From NCBI RefSeq assembly GCF_027942865.1, contig NC_134515.1:14361227-14425226 (forward strand): a stretch of DNA of 64,000 nucleotides, given 5' to 3'. Below the pieces are notes generated by a model, which did no database searches, was not told the origin of the DNA, and saw nothing but the letters and a program-made list of their open reading frames with translations. This DNA comes from Odontesthes bonariensis (Eukaryota; Chordata; Actinopteri; Atheriniformes; Atherinopsidae). Below are positions 50,270-64,000 of the stretch, one piece after another (position 1 is the stretch's first letter; each line of letters starts with the position of its first letter). The position numbers were made by a program, and so were the translations under genes.

Positions 50270-50993
50270 AACGTTCATAGTTTGACTTCCGAAAAAAAGT
50301 CTATTGAAAGGTTAAGAACTCTTTATTTAAAGCTCCCCATACAACCCAAAGCTAAAGAAACACACTTTAAAATTTTAAATGCAATTTATCCCTCAAAAGA
50401 ACTACTAAGAAATCGCTTTAATATTGATGACAACAAATGCTCATTCTGTGAGAGTGATGTAGAAACGATAGACCATATCTTTTATGAATGCAACCAAACC
50501 AAAACATTTTGGAATTGCTTAGAAAAATGGATCAAATCAAAAATTACACTTCCTAAATCTATTTCTAGAGATATGGTAACTTTTGGAGTGTTATTGAAAA
50601 CAAAACTATAGAACTCTGTTGTAACCTTATTTTTTGTTTGGCCAAATTTTTTATTCATAAACAAAGAGTGCTAAGATCATCCCCAGTCTTTAACATATTT
50701 TTATCTGAATTTCAATTATATTTAAAATCTCTGAAATGTATTGAATCATACGAAGTCCTGATGGAATTTTTGATTGAATTGCCCACCAATGTATGTCAAT
50801 CCTAATATACGAATCCCCTTGCTGTAAATTTTATTTCTTTATTTATTTTTTTCTTATCAACAATACCTTAAACCTTTTCGAAATACTATGCCTCTACTAT
50901 GTTATCTACAAGTTATATTGTTGTAATTGCCTTACTTGTTTGTATTTTCTTGTTTGTGTTTACCTTGTTTAAATAAAGTTTAAAAAAAAAAAA
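50270..50993 (+). mobile_element. 5'-truncated L1-type LINE fragment (end of ORF2, 3' UTR, poly-A)
   Basis: A plus-strand reading frame up to 50611 encodes the C-terminal end of a LINE ORF2. It has THFKILNAIYPSKELLRNRF followed by the zinc-knuckle-like C-x2-C...H-x4-C spacing (CSFCESDVETIDHIFYEC) and FWNCLEKW, as in L1 and related clades. The frame closes early and an AT-rich 3' UTR leads to AATAAAG and a poly-A tail ending at 50993. The left edge is approximate and I found no clear target-site duplication. It lies head-to-head with vapb, just upstream of its promoter. Confidence 0.75.
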
Positions 50994-51011
50994 GTCATAT
51001 TCCGGGAGTTA

Positions 51012-51027
51012 CCGGAAGTGACGTCAC
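51012..51027. promoter_or_regulatory. composite ETS/CRE motif
   Basis: The sequence reads CCGGAAGTGACGTCAC, an ideal ETS site (CCGGAAGT) overlapping a full palindromic CRE (TGACGTCA). This combination is typical of strong housekeeping promoters. It starts 18 bp after the LINE poly-A tail and about 1.05 kb upstream of the vapb ATG. No gene is visible immediately to its right. Confidence 0.5.
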
Positions 51028-51896
51028 TAATTACCGTTGGTGAATTACGCATTTGTTAAATTTAACTATAATATTACCAAAATTCAGTTTGAAATCTGTA
51101 ACATAACGACGATACGAAAACAAAACACTTCCAGAGTCTCCCCCAGACACTTGTTATGTAATAAATAATCAAAGTCAATTCACCAGGTAACGCTGTGATT
51201 TTGTACCAAAACAAATTGCATTTGAATTTGATCCAGACCATTTCTCAACATTGTTTGATCCAAGCACCATTTATAATGGCTCAAACTGATCTTTTATCAG
51301 GAACATGGAACAGAGTATCCAAACAGGTTGTAAGAGACAATGTGTGAGAAACATCTTCACCATCCTGTATTTCCTTCTGGAATGGTACTCAACAGAAAAT
51401 ATCATCAGCAAAAGGTTGTTTGTTGCCAAGAAAATAACCAGTTCATGCGGAACTGTTCACTTTTTGAGTGTTACCCTGTGAAATTATCTCTGAAACAGAA
51501 ATATAAATGGGAATTGGACAGTTTGTATGCTCTCGTGGAGCTGGACCTATGCAATAATCTTTTGGATTGATATGATGAATTTCCACTAAAAGAATTTAAA
51601 ACAACTTCCCTCAAATAATCTGTTTGTAGAGTGACTTTCAATGTATTAGTTAGATAGATAAATAATGCAGTTGGAAAAATGTGCATACACAAAATATAAC
51701 CCTATAAAGGTATTACCCCATTCTTGACCTTTCAATGTTTCCTTTTCCATTTAATAAGTTGATTTTTTTTCCTTAATTTTTTGTAGTGTGAAATATTTAA
51801 GTAAAGTGCCCATCTGAACCTATATTATTCACTCTTAGTAGTCTAAGTGTAATTATACTGTATTACAAGCACTCTGAAAATGTTGGTGAAATGATA

Positions 51897-51992
51897 TAGC
51901 CTAGCAAGCCAGACCCTTACAGCAAAAAGCTGTACATGGCCCCGGAGCAAATTCCATTTGCGGCCGCTAGGGGCGTCTAGATTTCTAGGTTA
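51897..51992. mobile_element. 96-bp internally deleted transposon, relative of the 806-bp element
   Basis: The left 43 bases match the left end of the element at 31426 almost exactly (TAGCCTAGCAAGCCAGACCC onward, to ACATGG). The remaining 53 match its right end (CCCCGGAGCAAATTCC to TTTCTAGG). The ends read TAGCCTAG and CTAGGTTA. A perfect 9-bp duplication GAAATGATA flanks it (51888-51896 and 51993-52001). Having its own distinct target-site duplication means it inserted independently. Confidence 0.85.
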
Positions 51993-52124
51993 GAAATGAT
52001 ACAGAATTTCATCAAATATGCACAAATTTGCATGAAGGTATACCGTAAATATTACTGTACCTAAATGTTACCATTAAAAGCTTCTTACAAATAAAAAGGG
52101 ATAAATAAAAATCACTGTAGATCC

Positions 52125-52435
52125 TCATTCATTTATCAATTTTCTATACCTGCTGCATCCATACTGGGTCAGGAGGTGCTGGAGCCTATCCCAGCTGCTA
52201 GTGGGTGAGAGGTGGGGTACACCCTGTACGGGTCGCCTGTCCATCACAGGGCCACAGAAATACAAACGACCATACACACTCACATTCACTCCGTGGGCCA
52301 ATATAGAGTCTGGAGTTAACCTGACACCCATGTTTTTGGACTGTGGGAGGAAGCCAGAGTACACAGAGACAACCCACGCAGGGATGGGGAGAACTCCACA
52401 CAGAAAAGCCTGCTCCTGAAATATGAACCAGGACC
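52125..52435 (-). repeat. teleost SINE-like repeat, reverse orientation
   Basis: Read on the minus strand it gives TTCTGTGTGGAGTTCTCCCC, then CTGGCTTCCTCCCACAGTCC, CAGGCGACCCGTACAGGGTG and GCTGGGATAGGCTCCAGC. These are the signature words of a highly repeated fish family. It is a longer copy of the family represented at 5690-5825. Confidence 0.8.
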
Positions 52436-55400
52436 TTTTTTTTTATTTTTAGCTATGAGGCCTCTGTACATCTTCAATCAGAATTTCAACCGATTGTATA
52501 TTTGACGTAAAAATTCTCAAAAGCATCTGGCGATGGAGGAAACTATTAGTTAAAACATTATTTATCGAAGCATAATCCTCAGTTGTGAGAGGTTTGGCAA
52601 TTTCTTCTTCCATAACATGCTTTGTCTGAATTCTTTTCATTTATTGGACAAATCTGTTGCATATATAATTAGATAATACCTCATTTGCACATTTAAACAT
52701 ATCATTTTGCAAACTGGGAAGTTTTATAGTGGTATCTATGGTTTAAAACACACCTGTTGTCTCCTTTTCTATAAATAATTTCCCTTCCACATTTTCTATT
52801 ATATTCTATTAGCCATTTCTATACATTTAAATGGGTTAACTTGTAGGTAAAGATGCATAGTGGGATGTTTTCTTATGAGTAATCTTATCTTTAATAAGCA
52901 GCTTTTTTAAATTTATGTTGTTAAAAAATGTCTCAGTGTGTAAAATCTATTTATTTTTTTTTACAATTTGCCTGACCTTTTTATTCATCCTTTTTTTTGT
53001 CTATTTTCTAAAAAATACCCTAAACTGGATTTTCATTCCGAGGTCATCTCTACAGGCTGGTTTTTCTGCAAGTGACGAATAAATTATTAGCTGGATGTCT
53101 TTAATTCTTTAAGTAGTAGACTTTTAAAGGGAAAAAGGCAAAACTCTCAACTCCATACTGTTTTTTTTCTGTATTAAAAAAGAAAAACTAAGTGAAGCTG
53201 ATGAGTCTTGTAAACCAAGTGAATCTGTACTGAATAGCAAAGTAAGACATGGAAACTGTAAATATGCTCTTTGAGATTTCTACATTATACAGATTTACCT
53301 TCCAACAAGGGAAATACAAGAAAATGAACAAAACCATAATGGCAGGTAAGAAGAAATAAAGTAGTCAAATTTTAACATACCGAGACTAAAAAACAAGGCC
53401 TTTAAGTTTTTAATGACAGAAACGGCCATCGACGTTCGTACTGTACAAGGCATAAAAAAACAAATTTTTGTAAATGTGTTGATTAACCTGCTTGTTTTCA
53501 TTCTGTCCTTTGAGACTTTCTAATACACGAGAAAGAGTTCACTTTGTCATTTCTGCACTTAGGCTTTGACACTTGACAATGACTTTCAAACGTCTATCAG
53601 GATTCAACTTAATCACAAAGCTAATTATTCCCAAATAGTTGTTTCACTCGCTTCCTGATGAAAGCTCCAGTTGACTCTTCATTCCTGAACAAATTTACAG
53701 ACAACTCGGTATTCCTCCTTCCGAAGCATAAGATGAGACCTGTGTGATCACAGTGCCACACAGACACCATTAATAGAGATGGTTCGGAATCTTGAGACTG
53801 CTAAAGCTGTAACAACTCAAGCTGGAAGGACTTTTAAGAGATTGAATCAAATCCAGTAGACAAAGCTCAGCTGGATCTTTTAGTTACACAGCCATCATTT
53901 CAAAGCTCAAACATTTCTACTAAATGTTATTTTTCAAGAAGGTTTTGGTGTTTGGTTTCGGGCACAAGTGGCACTTGAGCATTTTGAAGAAAATTCCCAA
54001 TCAGTGCTTTACACTAGAACAAAAAAAAATATTTCAAAAAGAAAAAAAAAAAATCAAATGAAACAAGCCGTGAGATGAAAGCTTATGGAACGACTTGCTG
54101 CGCGAGTTTGGAGTTAAAACACTCAAATCCCAGTGTTATTTCGAGCTGCAACATTCAATATATGCAAGTATCATAGAGATGCCTTGTGCACACTTCTATA
54201 CACATTTCCCAAAAATTCAGCCCAATATAATTGGTGTCTTTGAAAAATGGAAAGATGGGAGTTGGTATGGTAACACTGAAGGAGATAAATAGTTTTATTT
54301 TTGACTGTGTTTGGGTTTAGATACAACTGTGGAAAGTGAGATGAGTTATTTTTTTTTTTTAAATGATTTAATCTAGCATTCAACTAGAATTGACACACTT
54401 GAGCTTGAAACCTGACGGTCCTTTGGTCAAAAACAGACCTTACAACTGCGATTTTTGTTCCAATAAACAGACTTTGCATATCTGAAGAGGAAATGACGGG
54501 TAAACGAACAGGAAGCTTCACTTCCTCTGGCATGGATTTACAACATCCCATCCGACTCGTGAAAATTTAAGGATAAGTTTAAAAAAAAAAAAAATAAATT
54601 CCAGCCTCTGAGAAAGCATAGCGTTTCCTGCGTCTGTGGCTGCGATTATAAACCAATGTCAGACCTGTAGCGGTTACCCGCACCCCCACTCGAAAAAAAA
54701 CAAAACTTTACTTCTTAGAGCTTCTGGTAAGACCCTAATTTGATGTACACATCACTGAATTGGGAGATGTTAATACTTTACAGGCTGCTTCTGCTGAGCA
54801 AGGCAAAGCAGGACCACCCCTGCCCCTTAATTTAATTTTGGTCAGATTTTCTGCCCCTTTTTTTAAAAAAAAAAAAAAAAAATCTTTTCATTTACTAAAA
54901 TATTAACTGAAAGACAAGTGACGATTTGCATCTGTCACCTTGTGTGCAGCTCTTCAGAATGTTCTTTGCAGATGTCAACGGAGGAAAACAAAAGAAACCC
55001 GAACACAACTTCAGTTGAAAGGATTTAAGTTATAGCAATACGCACACTATCAAGTGTACAATTTGTCAAGGTTCATTTGATTCTAATAAAATACTTTTTT
55101 TAAAACCCATATACATTTCATATATTTATCTTTTTGGGGTATATGGATCAAAAAATAGACATTTAAATCATAACGAGAGAATGGGAAGGACAGGGGAAGA
55201 GAAATAAAACTACAAAAGCTACAAATGGTTGCCCGCTATCTCCGAGGAGGAAGAGTGAGGACAGGAAAGAGCAAGATAGAGAAACAGAGGGAGGGATAAA
55301 GAAAGAGAAGGAGGAAGCGAGGGAGGCAGGGAGTTAGGAGGGGATTGGCCAAGCTATACAGCGCAGTATGACACCCACTTTAGCTCATTACACACGTACA

Positions 55401-57057
55401 GTCGTGATCAAGGCACAGGGATCTTCTAAAAGTTTTTTTTTTTTTTTTTTTCAATAAAGTTGTACAAAATAATACATTTTACAGTCTGTACAAGAATAAT
55501 AGTTCAGCAGTAAAGTAAAGACAGACATACAAAGGAGCAAGAGGTCAGAGGGAAAGATGGAGGAATGATGGGGGGGGGGGGGGGGTAGGGAGGTACGGGC
55601 AGATTGTTTAACCACATGAATACAAAAAATAATAATGATAATAATTCTGGTTGCTGTCGTCTTCTTTTTCATTGTCCAGGATTATTATATTCATTTTTTT
55701 TCCCGAGAACAAATAAACACTGCCAGGAAAGTGCAAATGGAAAGGCGGTGCTGGGGGGGGGGGGGATGAAGATGGAGAGTGAGCAAAAGTGTCAGACGTG
55801 GAAAAAGGCAGAGAATGACAGAGTAAAGATAAAGAAAGAGCGCACAGGGCACAATGGCACGAAGGTCTACACAGACAAAAACAGCTGTGGAGACAGTTAA
55901 ACAGGATGAAAGTTCTCATTAACTTATATGGTACTGTACTGTAGAAGGATGCTTTTTGCCCTCCATTTAAATTCCATAAAAGTTGGCATTTTTGTTTCTT
56001 TTTTTTTTTTGTTTTAAATTTAATATATCCTCCTCACATTTTGCTCCACTACCAACAAGGCAGAGTCAGGTGGCAAAGCAGTTCTGTGGAGAAGTCGTTA
56101 TCGTCCCCGTCTAACGTTTCCGAACTCCGTCAAAGAAATTCACATCAGAGTCAGATGTGTCCCGTTTTTTGAAGCCCTGCCCAACCTGTAGTCTCACAAA
56201 AACACCCGTGGTCCATTTAGTTCGTAGTAATTACGCTCCTCGGGGCTCGGCTGAACAGCCACTCGATCCAGTTAATCTCAAAGCCCTTCGGGATAAATTA
56301 GTGGGCACCTCAACAAGCCCGCCCCTTGTCAACAGAGCAGAAGTGTCTCCAGATTCACTCTGGTCATGCTGTCCTTTAATAAGCAGGTGTGATACTTTTC
56401 TGTGCAACAGAGCCGGTGGTTGGATCTACAGATGTCTGTAAGTGATAGGAAAGTTTGGTGAACACAATTCAAGTCGAGTCCTGAGCACAGTGCTTGTGTT
56501 TAGTTTTTTTTTTGATTTTCTTTTTTTGTGTGTTAGATACAGTGTTCAGCTTATCTTATGTGACACATTTATTCTCTTTTTGCAGTAATTCAACAGTCAT
56601 CTCTTTCCCAGTTGCATTGAAGTTTTAGCTCTTGGTTGTCATCAACAGGGCAGAGAAAAAAAGAAAAAAAAAAATACAATCTCAACTGGAGGAAACTTGC
56701 CAGATCGGGCCACTCTGGGCTCTCAGAAAGGGGGAAGGTAACGTGTGGGGGACAATACATGATGTCAAGGTCAGGAGCTTGGAATATGTTGAGGGTGAAG
56801 ATCCGAGTCTGTTTATTTGTTAGCCCCTGAAACCCCTTCATCCAAACAGCTCTGTCTACATCAGGTACGGCGTTTGCGTCAGGGGCAGTTCTGAGTTCAG
56901 GGTGTGTTTACTGAAAGTGTGTCTGTGTGTGTGTACATATATGTTTGTGTGCATTTTGGCCCCCGTCCTATCACAGGAGGTCACACACATCAGGGTTCAG
57001 TGTTTTTCTGTAGTCCGATCTGCTTTCAGGTTCTTGGTGAACTGCTTTCCTGTCCCA
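52436..57057 (-). other. gnas: gnas 3' UTR and downstream intergenic stretch
   Basis: The nearest minus-strand AATAAA below the gnas stop is at 56568-56573, suggesting a UTR of about 0.5 kb (56545-57057); longer forms cannot be excluded. Further left I recognise no gene. The stretch holds homopurine sequence at about 55165-55345, a run of 16 G at 55570-55585, a run of 13 G at 55753-55765, and long A/T runs near 54350, 54577, 54865 and 55435. Confidence 0.4.
55165..55345 (+). repeat. homopurine-rich tract
   Basis: The plus strand is almost all A and G for some 180 bp (GAGGAAGAGTGAGGACAGGA and similar), with few pyrimidines. Such tracts can adopt triplex (H-DNA) structure when mirror-symmetric; I see no long perfect mirror repeat here. 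Confidence 0.6.
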
Positions 57058-61095
<4,038 letters not shown>

Positions 61096-64000
61096 CTAGA
61101 AAACTGAAGAGACAGAAATAAAACAACAAGTTGAGAAACCGTTATTAGGATCTTGAGCTGATTGTGGATTCCTTCTCTACATATGTTATTGTATACGCCT
61201 GCACAGGTTAGGCTCATGCATGGCAGCACATTTCTGCTGCAGGGAGCACCACTCTTTAACAACCTGTTGCAAAATTTAAAACTCATCAGATAAAGTGTAA
61301 ATTAAAAGGCACGTTCTTGTGTAACACTGCAGCTAAAACGTCATTTAAAAATAGCAGCTGTTTTTTTTATTTTCACAACACCTTGGCATCACCAATGCTT
61401 ATTCAGCAAAACATAAAAATACTATAGCATTTCTCTAATATCCCAAACTTCTTGAAGGCATGTCGAAGAAGATACTGCACGTAGCCAGAAGTTATCAGGA
61501 TGCATGTGTCCAAAAAATTCTAGACAAGCAAAAATTTGATTCACTTGTGTATAGATACCGATAGTCTTTAGGCTGAACAGAGACAAAATCCAGCTCTCCT
61601 AAACATAGAAAACCTTGAAGGGGAGAATGTGCGGCACATTTAACCTTCAGGGTACATTTCCTACTAGAGAATTGTGTTTACTGTTATGCATTTATATGGG
61701 GGGGAATAAGGCAGCTATGAGGAATAAAAGGACAAAACACAACTCTGAAAACAAAACCAAACAAAAAGTAAGCCTTTCCAAATTCTGTTGAAAATAAACA
61801 GATCAGGATGGACAGCGAGACAGAGACAGGATGAAAGCGTAGTGGCGTCTGTCTGACATTATAAAGCAGATTTCAAAAATAGCTCTCCAGCGCCCTGGCC
61901 TGCAGTACAGTTACCATGGAGACCCAACCACAGGTGCTATTAATAGTCTATCAGCTCCCAATCTTGTGCAGCTGGAGTTGCTCCAGAGCGAGGACAGACG
62001 GATGGAGATGGAGAGACGGAAGACGGAGGAGGAGTGAAAGAAGGCAAGAGCAGGATGAGTTTGTCTTTTTGTGCTGGATCTGTGAGCGAGATGGGCAGGG
62101 AGCAAAACGTCGGACTGTACCATCTCAACCACCTGAGGGAAACATTCATTTAAAAAAATGTTTTCGCCCATAACTTCAAAGTCATCTAAAGAATCTACTG
62201 GCCTAAATAACACCCACGTTATATTAACCAATGGAAATCTAACGGTGATAAGCTGTCGAGGCTACATGCTCGTACTCTAGATCTGAGCAGCAAAGGTATC
62301 CTCCTCAAACACCAGACCCCCCCCCCCCCTAAAAATCCTCTTATCTGTAGATGACTCAGCCTCGGCCATGTTTGCTCCCAAACACCACAAACTGCTGCTA
62401 TTACATGACTCTTTCACTATTTTACAGCTTTTGCTTTGGAAATGTTAACAAGACGCTACTCTGCTATTAGTTCTGAACCGTTAAAAACAGATCCAAAACG
62501 CTAATGATGCATCATTTAAGTGTATACTTTATAAAATGTTTAAGATCACTATCAGAGATTTGTCTGGTCTTGCCTTGGTTAAATGAGTTGTTGGAAATAC
62601 TCAACTCTTCAACAGATAGAAATGCCACAGCTGACAGAAAGGCACATATACGGCCACCGAGGAGGTGAAATATATTTGTTCACTGGACAAACATCTCGCT
62701 AATGTAGGTGCTATCAATGTACTGACTCAACATATGACTAATGGTTTATACCTGAAAGTGAAACACAAAGGGAGACTGAAGTAAAAAGTCACTCATGGAG
62801 GCTTTAATATTTCTGAAATTAGTTGGTGGGTAACAAAGGGTGTAGTGGTATCCTACAGCTGCCACTAGATGCTACTAAAGAGCCAACTCTTTTAGCATTT
62901 ACACATGAACTATTTACTACTTAAAACTTGATTTTGTAGTACAGTACCTCATTCAGACTCAATGGTACTTTCGTGTGATTCTCAGGTTTATCAGTGACAC
63001 GTATTAAACTACACAGCACACTGTTAACAATGCAAAGCAGGGTGACAGCTGTCTAAACAACGCATCCAACAGGGGTCAAATGCACAATAAGACCTGCGAA
63101 TTTCACTCAAGAAAGTTGTAAAAGCTGCAATATAGTTGTTCAAAGTTTGCATTGGGCTTATGTTTATGGGACTTCATTCATTCTATAGAATTATTATTAT
63201 TCTTTTTAAAGTTGTCTGAAATAGATACTAGGTCTTAAAGGGTTACAACGTTGCCCTGTATGATTCGCACACAGATTAAATTATTAGGTTCATTAAATAT
63301 TATGTGGATATAACTTCAGGGAAATTATGCTGTGGCTCTGAATAACCTGAGTATTATAAATGAGGTGGTTATTAATTAATGTAGTTATCCAATAACTGCA
63401 TTAATGAACAAGATGCATCCGAACCCGTCTGACTCAGCTTGGTTTGATCACATGATCTACTCCTTTTTCAGTAACTGACTGGAACCAGATGGTGTTTGGG
63501 GGGGATGAGATTAGTTTTGATAGTTGCTGGTGGGTGACATGTTCGACTCCAGTGAGCCTGTATCAACCTATGTTCTTATGAAATATGAACTGACCAGCTG
63601 GGCAGTTTTTACTACCTCAGCTGACCATTTTCAATGTTTTTTCCCCCCTAAATCGCAGGGTGCAATTCAAACCCACTTCACAGAAATTAGACAAAAATGC
63701 ATAATTTTATGGATTTATGGGCCAAATCAATATTGAAATTTGACAGCCAGATGATCGTCATGAATGGCCAGTCTGTGTGTTCTTAACTGACACAAAGCCC
63801 ATCAAATCTAGATAACCTTTGTTACTAGAAACAGGACAAATGTGACTCCCTTTGATTACAAGCCATGACTCACGCTTTCTCAAAAGATTGGATAAAAGCT
63901 TCCTGTTTTAAAGATACAAAGAAATTAACTCCAATAAAACAGAAGCACATTGTTTAAAACATGTCTCAAGATTTTGTCAACAGGTTTCAGGTCCGTCTCA
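61096..64000 (-). other. gnas: gnas intron (continues past window)
   Basis: No further gnas exon was found. In particular, the exon before DKIDIVKQ is missing from this stretch. It includes a run of 13 C at 62317-62329. ORFs such as 61911-62231 on the minus strand have no recognisable domain. Confidence 0.5.

Noticed and set aside
50213-50611. 132-aa ORF as a host gene next to vapb
   Set aside because: It is the end of a LINE ORF2 with a poly-A tail, not a host protein.

Overview
The window is nuclear DNA from a ray-finned (teleost) fish. It has short-intron vertebrate genes with GT-AG splicing, and the reconstructed proteins are close to human orthologues. It also carries teleost-type interspersed repeats. 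I read genes by joining exons by hand. For five genes every exon phase fits and the summed coding length is a multiple of three.

Layout, left to right; every recognised gene reads on the minus strand. (1) 1-7.2 kb: the 5' part of an sgk2-like kinase gene, with one N-terminal coding exon (955-1016) and a likely 5' UTR exon with a TATA-like box near 7.07-7.28 kb. The catalytic domain lies beyond the left edge. (2) 9.9-22.6 kb: complete l3mbtl1, 21 coding exons, 844 aa. (3) 22.9-27.7 kb: srsf6, 6 exons, 393 aa. (4) 28.3-33.8 kb: eif2s2, 9 exons, 329 aa. (5) 36.1-41.35 kb: chmp4b, 5 exons, 221 aa. (6) 42.5-50.2 kb: vapb, 6 exons, 247 aa. (7) 57.06 kb to the right edge: the last seven exons of gnas (214 aa); its 5' half lies outside.

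The genes act in chromatin compaction (l3mbtl1), splicing (srsf6), translation initiation (eif2s2), ESCRT-III membrane scission (chmp4b), ER contact sites (vapb), and kinase or G-protein signalling (sgk2, gnas). They are not an operon-like pathway. What joins them is ancestry: all seven human counterparts map to chromosome 20q (20q11.22, 20q13.12 and 20q13.32), and here they sit co-oriented within 64 kb.

The most unusual non-genic content is a set of intact, precisely bounded non-autonomous transposable elements. Three share TAGCCT-type terminal inverted repeats and each has a perfect 9-bp target-site duplication; one of them, 96 bp long, is an internally deleted relative of another, 806 bp long. 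There is also a TTAA-flanked element with two AatII-type palindromes, a 785-bp element bounded by a 10-bp direct repeat, a Harbinger-like element in a gnas intron, and a 5'-truncated L1-type LINE beside the vapb promoter. I found no prokaryotic, viral, CRISPR or defence-type system. The candidate undescribed biology is the TE set.
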